The translations under genes were made by a program, and so were the position numbers. The notes under the pieces were generated by a model. That model had not been told where the DNA came from, ran no database searches, and saw only the letters and a program-made list of their open reading frames with translations. A DNA stretch of 64,000 nt from Streptomyces cynarae. GTDB lineage: Bacteria; Actinomycetota; Actinomycetes; Streptomycetales; Streptomycetaceae. Shown here one piece after another: positions 49,826 to 57,931 of the stretch. The stretch's first letter is position 1, and every line of letters starts with the position of its first letter. The stretch spans positions 992,001 through 1,056,000 of the forward strand of contig NZ_CP106793.1 in assembly GCF_025642135.1 (NCBI RefSeq), in the 5' to 3' direction.

Positions 49826-51157
49826 TCAGGTGCTGTGCTGGGTGGTGGAGAGGCCCAGGGCCTTCAGGTCGGGCATGGTGCCGTCCTGAGCCGCGCGCAC
49901 GGCGTCGATGAGGGTGCCCTTGCCGGCACCGACGCGGGCGAAGGAGTCCTGCATCACTCTCCCGGTGGCGGTCATCCGGGGTCCCCAGACCCAGCCGTCG
50001 CGGATCTTGTGGGCCTCCTGCTCGAAGAGCCGGTAGATGTCCTGGCCTCCGTAGTACGACCGGTCGAAGGCGGCGCGCCCCACGGCGACCAGGGCGGAGG
50101 CCGCCGGGTACTGGCTGCTGGTGCCGCTGGAGAGGCGGGCGCGCAGCGCGTCCGGGTGGGACACCTGCCACTCGATGAACTCCATGGCGGCCTCGGGGTG
50201 CCTGCTGTCCTTGGTGACGGCGAAGGTGGAGCCGCCGTGCGTGCCGACGTAGGGCCGGCCCGTGTCCCACTGGGGCAGCGGGGCGATCCGCCACCGGCCC
50301 TTCTGCGCGGGCCGCGCCTTCATCTGGGCACCTGCGTCCCAGGCGCCGCTCAGCCGGGTGAGGACCAGCCCGTTGCCGATCTGCGCGTCGGACTGCCGGC
50401 TTTCGACGGCGTTCATGAACACCACGTCGTCGTCGATCAGCCGCTGCCAGTACGCCGCGGTGCGCCGGGTGGGGGCGTCGGCGAGGGAGACGTTCCACGC
50501 GCCGTGGGAGGTGTCGAACCAGTGGGCGCCCGCCTGCCAGGAGTACGCGGCGAACTGCGTGGCCCCGTCGGTGGGGAACAGCACCAGCCGCCGCTCCGGG
50601 GCCTTGCGCCTGACGGTGCGGGCCAGGTCCGCGAACTCGTCCCAGGTACTCGGTACTTGGAGTCCGTACTGTTCGAACAGGTCCGCCCGGTAGTGCATGA
50701 CCATCGGCTCGACGTCGAGGGGGACGCTGAACACGCGACCTTGAAAGGTGGTCAGGCCGAGGGCCTGCGGGAGCAGTCTGGCACGCAGGGTGTCGCTGAC
50801 GAGCGCGGTGATGTCACGGGCGACGCCGTCGATGGCGAAGCCGGGGACCTGCGGGTACTCGATGGTGGCGACGTCGGGTGCGTTGCCGGCCCGGGCGGCG
50901 TTGCTGAGTTTCGCGTAGCCGCCCTGTCCTCCGGAGGGGATCTGCTGGAAGTCGACCTGGATGCGGTCATGTGTGCGATTGAACGCGTCCACCACCTCCT
51001 TGCTGCCGCGCAGGGCGGACCAGAAGGTGATGCGCGTGGTCCTGCCGGTGCCGCGCGACGGGGAACCCGCCGAGCCGCTGCAGGCGTTCACGGCCCCTGT
51101 CAGCGGTAGCGCGGCCATCGCGGCGAGCACGGATCGACGGCTCTGTCGACCAGGCAT
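49826..51157 (-). CDS. Extracellular sugar-binding lipoprotein of an ABC importer
   Basis: A 443-residue substrate-binding protein. The signal sequence RQSRRSVLAAMAALPLTGAVNAC has a twin-arginine-like start and a lipobox ending in Cys (about residue 26). The mature part is a type-1 solute-binding fold (ITFWSALRGSKEVVDAFNR, PDVATIEYPQVPGFA, PLDVEPMVMHYRADLFEQYG, TWDEFADLA). The ligand is presumably an oligosaccharide; the adjacent DUF2264 and dehydrogenase genes hint at an acidic or unsaturated sugar. The ATG at 51157 has GGGAGG four bases upstream. Confidence 0.94.
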   Translation of the reverse strand: MPGRQSRRSVLAAMAALPLTGAVNACSGSAGSPSRGTGRTTRITFWSALRGSKEVVDAFNRTHDRIQVDFQQIPSGGQGGYAKLSNAARAGNAPDVATIEYPQVPGFAIDGVARDITALVSDTLRARLLPQALGLTTFQGRVFSVPLDVEPMVMHYRADLFEQYGLQVPSTWDEFADLARTVRRKAPERRLVLFPTDGATQFAAYSWQAGAHWFDTSHGAWNVSLADAPTRRTAAYWQRLIDDDVVFMNAVESRQSDAQIGNGLVLTRLSGAWDAGAQMKARPAQKGRWRIAPLPQWDTGRPYVGTHGGSTFAVTKDSRHPEAAMEFIEWQVSHPDALRARLSSGTSSQYPAASALVAVGRAAFDRSYYGGQDIYRLFEQEAHKIRDGWVWGPRMTATGRVMQDSFARVGAGKGTLIDAVRAAQDGTMPDLKALGLSTTQHST

Positions 51158-51213
51158 GGTGCCTCCCGCGGCTGCTGGTGTCCGTACGGACACGACCTGT
51201 TCGAGACACGGGA

Positions 51214-51242
51214 ATCCTCACGGCCGCATAAGAAACGGTCAA
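51214..51242 (-). promoter_or_regulatory. Promoter of the sugar importer operon
   Basis: On the minus strand TTGACC (51242-51237) and GAGGAT (51219-51214) are separated by 17 bases, a good streptomycete housekeeping promoter. It gives a leader of about 50 bases before the binding-protein ATG. Confidence 0.6.
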
Positions 51243-51273
51243 GAGATCGATCAGAAGAAAATGAAACGGTCAA
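51232..51273. promoter_or_regulatory. Direct repeats GAAACGGTCAA, candidate operator
   Basis: Two identical 11-base copies (51232-51242, 51263-51273) lie 31 bp apart, about three helical turns. The first overlaps the -35 element of the importer promoter. They are natural sites for the DeoR/LacI hybrid regulator encoded just upstream. Confidence 0.55.
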
Positions 51274-51277
51274 ACGC

Positions 51278-52360
51278 TCATACCCGCTCGTGGGGCTCGC
51301 CGGTGGAGTCGCGGACCACCAGCGTGGGCAGCAGCTCGATGCGCTGGACCGATGGGAGCGCGCCGTTGCCGGAGCCTTCGAGCCGTCGCAGCAGCAGTTC
51401 GGCGGCGACGCGGCCCACCTCGCCCTTGGGCGGCGAGACGGCGGTCAGTCGCGGTGTGCCGAGCCCCGCCACCACGTCGTCGTACGCCACGACCGAGCAG
51501 TCCTGGGGGACCCGCACACCGTTCTCGGCGAGCTGCTGAACCAGCATCAGGGCGTCGACGTCGCCGTGCAGCACGGCCGCGGTGGCCCCGAGTTTGCGCA
51601 GCAGAGCGGCCAGGTCCGTCGACCCGCCCTCACCGGCCGCGGGCGAACTGAGCGCCCAGGCCCACTCCTCGACGAGCGGATGCGCCTCGGCGACCTCGCC
51701 CAGGGCGGCCCGCAGGCTGCGCGCGGTGGGGCTGTCGTCGCGTGTCGCGAAGACGATCCGCCGGTGCCCGAGACCCACCAGGTGCTGCACGGCGAGATGG
51801 GCGCCGTACCAGTGGTCGGAGCACACCGAGTCCATCGCGTGCAGGGCGCTGCCCTTGCGGGGCCGCCGTTCCATCAGCACCGTCGGTACGCCCAGGTCCG
51901 CGAGCCACTCGTGGTCGGCCTCCTCGGCCGCCGGAGTGCGCCACCGCGGCGCGAGGAGAACACCGCGTACGCCCTCCGCCAGCGCCCGCTCCACCTGCGG
52001 GCGTTCCGCTCCGGGAACCTGCGGCGCGATGTGCAGGGCGATGCGCAGGCCGGCCTCCTCCAGCGCGGTGCGGGCCCCGTGCAGGGTCTCGTAGAGGTAC
52101 GAATGCCGCTCGGGCACCACCACGGCGACCGTGTCCCCGTCCGCGACGGGGGTGCCCGGCACCTCCTGAGCGGGAAGCGTCGAGCGGACCACCCCGTGAC
52201 CGCGCCGAAGCTTCCCCTCTCGGGTCAGCTCCTCCACGTCCCGGCGGATCGTCACCACGGACACCTGGAGCTCGGCGGCGAGGTCCCGCACACGCGCCGC
52301 ACCGCGCGTCTGCACCGCGGCCAGGATCCGCCGACGCCTGAGATCGACCGGCTCACGCAT
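51278..52360 (-). CDS. Transcriptional regulator with DeoR helix-turn-helix and LacI-type sensor domain
   Basis: A 360-residue hybrid. Residues 1-60 form a DeoR-type winged helix (RRRRILAAVQTRGAARVRDL, VSVVTIRRDVEEL) and not the LacI headpiece. Residues about 75-350 form the periplasmic-binding-protein-like effector domain of LacI/GalR (GVRGVLLAPRW, VPTVLMERRP, SVCSDHWYGAHLAVQHLVGLGHRRI, CSVVAYDDVVAG). It probably represses the downstream importer operon and responds to a sugar. It sits 120 bp before the binding-protein gene on the same strand. Confidence 0.9.
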   Translation of the reverse strand: MREPVDLRRRRILAAVQTRGAARVRDLAAELQVSVVTIRRDVEELTREGKLRRGHGVVRSTLPAQEVPGTPVADGDTVAVVVPERHSYLYETLHGARTALEEAGLRIALHIAPQVPGAERPQVERALAEGVRGVLLAPRWRTPAAEEADHEWLADLGVPTVLMERRPRKGSALHAMDSVCSDHWYGAHLAVQHLVGLGHRRIVFATRDDSPTARSLRAALGEVAEAHPLVEEWAWALSSPAAGEGGSTDLAALLRKLGATAAVLHGDVDALMLVQQLAENGVRVPQDCSVVAYDDVVAGLGTPRLTAVSPPKGEVGRVAAELLLRRLEGSGNGALPSVQRIELLPTLVVRDSTGEPHERV

Positions 52361-52448
52361 GAGGCCTCCCCGCCCTTGAATGTTCGTTTGAGCGATTCGG
52401 GGACCAGCATACGAGCGAATGCGCCGACGGGCGTCGAGTCGTCGGAGT

Positions 52449-53180
52449 CTACGCCTCGGCTCGCTCCAGCAGCTGGGGGCCGTTGTTCCGGACGTCGTTG
52501 ACGGCCGTGGAGACGGGGTGGGCGTCCAGACGGCCGTCCGCGGGAGGGTTCAGCAGGGCGCGCAGCCGGGCCGGGTCCTGGTGCGCGGGGTCGAGCCAGG
52601 CGTCCTGGTGGCCGGGGTCGACGGCCAGCGGCATCCGGGGGTGGATGCGGCCCGCGGCGTCGGTGGCCTCCGTGGTGAGGATGGTGCAGGTCGTCCACCA
52701 GGCGGAATCGTCGTCCTCGGCCGCCGAAGGGTCGCGCCAGAACTCGTACAGCCCCGCCAGGGCCATGACCTGACCGTCCTGCGGGCTGATGAAGTACGGC
52801 TGCTTGCGGGCCTTCCCCTTGCCGGTGGCCGGGATCTGCTGCCACTCGTAGAAGCCGTCGGCGGGCAGCAGACAGCGCCGCCTGACGAAGGCCAGGCGGA
52901 AGGCGGGCTTCTCGTGCACTGTCTCCATCCGCGCGTTGATCATCCTGGCGCCGATCTTCGGGTCCTTCGCCCAGGACGGCACCAGGCCCCACCGCAGCGG
53001 GCGCAACTGCCGCCGGACGGCTCCCGAGCCGTGAGGGGCGCGTTCGAGGACCGCCCACACGTCGTCCGTCGGAGCGACGTTCCAGCTCGGCGGCAGGTCG
53101 TCCCGCTGGTCCCAGTCGGTGACCCTGAACAGTCGTACGAGGTCCTGGGGGCCACGGGTGGAGACATATCGACCGCACAT
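52449..53180 (-). CDS. SOS response-associated peptidase (SRAP/YedK/HMCES family)
   Basis: A 243-residue protein that shields abasic sites in single-stranded DNA by a thiazolidine link from its N-terminal Cys2. Visible conserved residues: MCGRYVS with Cys2, SWNVAPTDDVW, RWGLVPSWAKD, INARMETV (Asn and Glu of the site), CLLPADGFYEW, and HPRMPL with the conserved His. Length is normal. The promoter region is AT-rich (TATACT/TAGTAT around 53208-53220). Divergent from the DUF4132 operon. Confidence 0.95.
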   Translation of the reverse strand: MCGRYVSTRGPQDLVRLFRVTDWDQRDDLPPSWNVAPTDDVWAVLERAPHGSGAVRRQLRPLRWGLVPSWAKDPKIGARMINARMETVHEKPAFRLAFVRRRCLLPADGFYEWQQIPATGKGKARKQPYFISPQDGQVMALAGLYEFWRDPSAAEDDDSAWWTTCTILTTEATDAAGRIHPRMPLAVDPGHQDAWLDPAHQDPARLRALLNPPADGRLDAHPVSTAVNDVRNNGPQLLERAEA

Positions 53181-53207
53181 ACCAGACCACCCCTCTGACC
53201 TGGGGAA

Positions 53208-53219
53208 ATACTAAAGTAT
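53208..53219. promoter_or_regulatory. AT-rich palindrome in the SRAP / DUF4132 divergent region
   Basis: ATACT-AA-AGTAT is a perfect inverted repeat 28 bp before the SRAP start. Read on the minus strand it contains TATACT, a good -10 element; read on the plus strand TATACG follows. It may serve both directions or be an operator. Confidence 0.45.
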
Positions 53220-53418
53220 ACGGTTCGGTCCGCAGCAGGTCAGAACGGTGCCGGGTCAGCGCCGGATCCGCCACCTTCACCGCAGGCCGCTGGGCACGGC
53301 CGTCGTGGTGGTCGGATGCCATTGCGGGCGGGGAGTTGTCAGTGGGCCCGGCTACGGTGGCGGCCAACTGATCAAGCGATCGATCCGGCCACAGGTCGGC
53401 GTCGGCGGAGGAGGGGCT

Positions 53419-56400
53419 GTGCGGCAGCGTTGGGAGTCGACGGAAGACGGTGCGGAAAAGGAGCCGTCCGGCGCCGGTGCGCAGGGGGCGGACGGGCACG
53501 GGCCCGTCGCGCTGCCCGACGAGGAGTCCTTCCGGATGCCTCCCGCCTGGCGGCGGCTGGTGTTTCCGCGGCGCGGCGGGATCGCGCGGAGCGTCGACGG
53601 CCTGCACCCCGAGGCCGAGGTGCGGGCGGCGCACCGGTTGAAGGAGGAGGCCGACTGGGTCGAGGCGATGCTCACCGCCCCGAAGAGCGACCCGCGGATC
53701 GTCGAGGCCACCCGCGCGCATCTGAACGGCAGCCACAACCCGTTGGGGGCTGCGGTGGTGGCATCGCTGACCTTCCACTGGCAGTATCCGGACGGCGTCT
53801 TCGTCGACGCCTGGGTCAGCGCGCACGGTCTGCCGTTCGCCGCGCAGGCGGTGGTGGAGTACTTCGACGTCGAGCCGCACTACATGCAGTACGGCGGTCG
53901 CCGTGAGGATCCCTGGCTCGGTTTCCGCGCGGGAGCCGCCGCCGACAGCGCCTGGGCGCGGCTGAAGTTCGCCGACCGGATGCGCGCCCTGCTGTCCGTT
54001 GCCGACGACGAGGCCTATCAGCAGACCGTCGATGCCCTGGCCCGCTGCCGGAGCGGCGTGCGCCGCCGCTTCGTCGTGTCGTATCTACTGCCCACCGAGC
54101 AGGCGTGGGTCGACGAGTGCTGCGCGGAGGTGGCGGCGGCCGACGCGAGGCTGCGAGAGATGCTGCTGTGCTCGCTGGGCTCCCCGGCGCAACTGGAGCC
54201 CTTCGGCCGGCGGCCCGGTCTCGGCTGGAGCGGCTGGTCCACCGCCCTGGTCGCCACGCTCGCCGAGGGCACCGGCAAGGCCTTCGCACCGCTCCTGGAC
54301 GAGGCCCTCGACCAGGCGTACGGATCCGACCGGGTCAAGGGTCTCGCCGGTGCCCTGGTGGAGCTGCCGACGGACGACGCCTTCCGTGTCCTGCTGGACC
54401 GAGTCGAGGACAAGCACGTCCGTCCCCACCTGCTGGAGGCGACGCGGCGCTACCCGGTGCGTGCGCTGCGGCTGCTCGGCGCGGCGGCGACCGGCCCCGG
54501 CAAGAACGCGTCCATGGCCGGCCAGTTGCTCGGCGCGCACGTCCGCGCCCACGCCGACCTGACCGCGGCCGTCCTGCACGACCTGCCCGCCGAGACGGCA
54601 GCCCTCGTCGAGCCGCTGCTCAGCCGCAGTGACCGGGTGGCCGACGCCCCCGCGCAGGCGCTGCCCCCGCTCCTGGTCGGCCCGCCGTGGACGACGAAGC
54701 GCAAGACCCGCAAGGCGCGTGTGGCCGCGGAGACGCCGGCGGCCCCGGAGGCGCAGGTCGCCTGGCAGCCGGGCGAGCAGCAGGCGTGGGCCGACACCGA
54801 GGGCTGGTATCGCGGGTGGCGCCGTCAGTACGGCTGGGCCGACGAGATCAAGGCCCTCCAGCAGGGCAGGCAGATGAAGAGTGTCCGGGACGTCGGGCTG
54901 TTCGTCGACGGACCCGAGGACGTGGTGCGCCCGCTGCTCGCCGAGTGCGCCCCGGAGGACTACTGGGACGGCGAGGCCGCGCTGAAGCCGGTCGCCGCCA
55001 AGTACGGGGTGGCCGCCCTGCCGCTGCTGCGGCGCGCCGCCGCCCGGCACCCGAGCACCCTCGGAGGGCTGCTGCTGCCCTATCGGAGCGTCGAGGTCGC
55101 CGAGTTGGTGTGCGACTGGCTGGCGCGGCTGAAGTCGGCCGACGCCACGGCCCGTGCCTGGCTGGCGCGGCACGGTCTGGACGCCGTCGCCGTGCTCGCA
55201 CCGCACGCGGTGGGCCCGGTCGGCGCGGTCCGGCGCGGCGCCGAGAAGGCGTTGCGGCTGGTGGCCGACGCCCACGGCGGCGAGGCGGTGCTGGCGGCCG
55301 TCGCCGGATGCGGCCCGGAGGCCGCGGTCATCGTCGAGGAGACGCTGTCCGCCGACCCGCTGGTCAGCGCCCTGCCCACGCGCATACCGGCTGTCGGTGC
55401 CTGGGCCGACCCCGCGCTGCTGCCGCAGATCCTGCTCACCGAGGGCGGCGCCCTGCCCGACCACGCTGTGCGCCACGCCTTGACGATCCTGGCGCTGTCC
55501 AAGCCCGGCGAGGTCTACCCGGGCCTGGAGGTGCTGACCGAGCACTGCACCGCCGACTCCCTCGCCGCTTTCGTCTGGGACCTGTTCGAGCAGTGGCGGC
55601 TGGCCGGGATGCCCGCCAAGGAGAGCTGGGCGCTGCATGCGCTCGGCTGGCTCGGGAACGACGACACGGTGCGCCGGCTCACCCCCGTGCTGCGGGCCTG
55701 GCCGGGCGAGGGCGCCCACCACCGCGCCGTGGAGGGACTGACCGTGCTGGCGAGCATCGGCACCGACGTGGCGCTGATGCATCTGCACGGAATCGCCCAG
55801 CGGGTGCCCTTCAAGGCGCTGAAGCTCCGCGCGCAGGAGAGGATCGCCGAGGTCGCCCAGGAGCTGGGGCTCACCGGCGAACAGCTGGGCGACCGGCTCG
55901 TGCCCGACCTCGGCCTCGACGCGAACGGCAGCACCGTCATCGACTACGGGCCCCGGCAGTTCACCGTCGGCTTCGACGAGCAGCTGCGCCCCTACGTCCG
56001 GGACGCCGACGGCAAGCCGCGCAAGGCCCTGCCCGCGCCCGGAGTCAAGGACGACCCGGAGCTGGCGCCGGCGGAGCGAAAGCGGTTCGCCGCGCTGAAG
56101 AAGGACGTCCGCACGATCGCCGCCGACCAGGTGCGGCGGCTGGAGGCGGCGATGGTGGCCCAGCGCACCTGGACCGCCGCGGAGTTCCGGGAGCTGTTCG
56201 TCGCCCACCCTCTGGTGTGGCACCTCGTCCGCCGCCTGGTGTGGCTCAGCGACGACGCACCCGGGGACGGCTCGGGCGGGACGAGGGCCTTCCGGGTGGC
56301 GGAGGACCGCACCTTCGCCGACGTCCACGACGACGAGTTGCCCCTGCCCGAGGAGGCCACCGTACGGGTGGCGCACCCGCTGCACCTGGGTGATGACCTG

Positions 56401-56838
56401 GCGGCCTGGTCGGAGCTGTTCGCCGACTACGAGATCCTCCAGCCGTTCCCTCAGCTGGGCCGGGCCGTGCACACGCTGACCGAGCAGGAGGCCGCCGGGC
56501 ACCGGCTGACCCGGTTCGAGGGCGCGACCGTACCGGTCGGCAAGCTGCTCGGCCTGACCAAGCGTGGCTGGGAGCGCGGCGAGCCGCAGGACGCGGGCGT
56601 GGAGCGCTGGTTCCACCGGCGGATCGACGACGGCCACTACGTGGTGATCGGACTCGACGAGGGGATCGCCGTGGGCGTGCCGGACATGTTCCCCGACCAG
56701 ACCTTCGAGACGGTCTGGCTCGACTCCCAGCCCTGTGACTACTGGCGGAGCCGGACATACCCGCTGCGCTTCGGCGCTCTGGACCCGGTCATCGCCTCCG
56801 AGATCCTCGCCGACCTGACGGAGGTGACCGCCAAGTGA
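53419..56838 (+). CDS. DUF4132 (MolR/YehI-like) protein
   Basis: A 1139-residue soluble protein, first gene of a five-gene set. The body (about 100-850) is built of alpha-helical, HEAT-like repeats (for example ARAWLARHGLDAVAVLAPHAV, RRGAEKALRLVADAHGGEAV). The C-terminal third (from about 880) carries the DUF4132 domain proper (ERKRFAALKKDVRTIAADQVRRLE, FRELFVAHPLVWHLVRRLVW, DYEILQPFPQLGRAVHTL). Function is unknown; E. coli YehI/MolR is the namesake. The GTG at 53419 follows GGAGGAGG; an open frame to 53248 is not conserved. The ATPase gene starts at an overlapping GTG. Confidence 0.88.
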   Translation: MRQRWESTEDGAEKEPSGAGAQGADGHGPVALPDEESFRMPPAWRRLVFPRRGGIARSVDGLHPEAEVRAAHRLKEEADWVEAMLTAPKSDPRIVEATRAHLNGSHNPLGAAVVASLTFHWQYPDGVFVDAWVSAHGLPFAAQAVVEYFDVEPHYMQYGGRREDPWLGFRAGAAADSAWARLKFADRMRALLSVADDEAYQQTVDALARCRSGVRRRFVVSYLLPTEQAWVDECCAEVAAADARLREMLLCSLGSPAQLEPFGRRPGLGWSGWSTALVATLAEGTGKAFAPLLDEALDQAYGSDRVKGLAGALVELPTDDAFRVLLDRVEDKHVRPHLLEATRRYPVRALRLLGAAATGPGKNASMAGQLLGAHVRAHADLTAAVLHDLPAETAALVEPLLSRSDRVADAPAQALPPLLVGPPWTTKRKTRKARVAAETPAAPEAQVAWQPGEQQAWADTEGWYRGWRRQYGWADEIKALQQGRQMKSVRDVGLFVDGPEDVVRPLLAECAPEDYWDGEAALKPVAAKYGVAALPLLRRAAARHPSTLGGLLLPYRSVEVAELVCDWLARLKSADATARAWLARHGLDAVAVLAPHAVGPVGAVRRGAEKALRLVADAHGGEAVLAAVAGCGPEAAVIVEETLSADPLVSALPTRIPAVGAWADPALLPQILLTEGGALPDHAVRHALTILALSKPGEVYPGLEVLTEHCTADSLAAFVWDLFEQWRLAGMPAKESWALHALGWLGNDDTVRRLTPVLRAWPGEGAHHRAVEGLTVLASIGTDVALMHLHGIAQRVPFKALKLRAQERIAEVAQELGLTGEQLGDRLVPDLGLDANGSTVIDYGPRQFTVGFDEQLRPYVRDADGKPRKALPAPGVKDDPELAPAERKRFAALKKDVRTIAADQVRRLEAAMVAQRTWTAAEFRELFVAHPLVWHLVRRLVWLSDDAPGDGSGGTRAFRVAEDRTFADVHDDELPLPEEATVRVAHPLHLGDDLAAWSELFADYEILQPFPQLGRAVHTLTEQEAAGHRLTRFEGATVPVGKLLGLTKRGWERGEPQDAGVERWFHRRIDDGHYVVIGLDEGIAVGVPDMFPDQTFETVWLDSQPCDYWRSRTYPLRFGALDPVIASEILADLTEVTAK

Positions 56839-57931
56839 CCGCCGCCGTCGAAGAGACCGGCGAGGCGCTGCTCCAGCGGCCGCCCGCCGAACTGCGCCAC
56901 GCCGACGAACTCGCCGCCCTGCGCGCGGCGGACGGCGATCCCCGTCCCCCGGCTGGCAGCTCAGCCTGCGGGCCGCCCGCCGCTTCATCGTCGGTGACGA
57001 ACAGGCGGGTGTCAGCCGCAAGTTCGTCGGCGACGTCTCCCTCGTGGAGCGGGCCCTGGTGACGCTGGCGACCAACCGCGGCCTGATGCTCGTGGGCGAG
57101 CCCGGCACCGCCAAGTCGCTGCTGTCGGAGCTGATCGCGGCGGCCGTCAGCGGCAGTTCCGCGCTCACGGTGCAGGGCGGTGCGGCCACCACGGAGGACC
57201 AGATCAAGTACTCCTGGAACTACGCCCTGCTGGTCTCCGAAGGTCCGTCCCCGCGCTCGCTGGTGCCCGCGCCGATGCTGCGCGGCATGGCGGAGGGCCG
57301 GATCGTACGCTTCGAGGAGATCACCCGCTGCCCGCTGGAGGTGCAGGACTGCCTGCTGTCCCTGCTGTCCGACCGGGTCATCACCATTCCTGAACTGGAC
57401 GGCCCGCAGGGCCTGGTCTTCGCCAAGCAGGGCTTCAACGTCATCGCCACCGCCAACACCCGCGACCGGGGCGTCAACGAGATGAGCGCCGCGCTCAAAC
57501 GGCGGTTCAACTTCGAGACGGTGTTCCCCATCGCCGACTTCGACACGGAGCTCGCCCTCGTCGAGGCCGAGGCCACGGCACTGCTGCGGCAGTCCGGGGT
57601 CGAGCCGCCGCCGCGCCGGGACGTGCTGGAGGTGCTGGTGGGCACCTTCCGCGAACTGCGGGGCAGCGCGGCGCAGGGCGAGCGGCTGTCCACGGTGATG
57701 AGCACCGCGGAGGCCGTGTCCGTGGCACACGCGGTCGGGGTACGGGCCTGGTTCCTGCGCGGGGAACCGGGCAGCGCCGCCGACGTGGTGGCGTGCCTCG
57801 CCGGTACGGCCGCCAAGGACAGCCCCGAGGACCTGGCCCGCCTGCGCCGCTTCCTTCAGCAGGAGGCGCCGCGCCGTGCCGGTCCGCAGTGGCAGGCCCT
57901 GTACGACGCACGTCACCTCATGGCCGGCTGA
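56835..57931 (+). CDS. MoxR-type AAA+ ATPase (YehL-like), one-base frameshift near the N terminus
   Basis: Corrected length is 365 residues. The GTG at 56835 overlaps the DUF4132 stop. Its frame (ETGEALLQRPPAELRHADEL) is lost at the CCCCC run at 56946-56950; one more C gives PPGWQLSLRAARRFIVGDEQ and joins the rest. I keep it as CDS because the ATPase core is intact in a 295-residue frame from 57044: Walker A GEPGTAKS, Walker B IVRFEEITR, sensor ATANTRDRGVNEMSAALKRR with arginine finger. In this family the ATPase works with a vWA partner, here encoded two genes later. Confidence 0.85.

Noticed and set aside
53248..53418. N-terminal extension of the DUF4132 protein
   Set aside because: The extra residues are Arg/Gly/Val-rich and unlike the family; GTG 53419 has a strong Shine-Dalgarno sequence.
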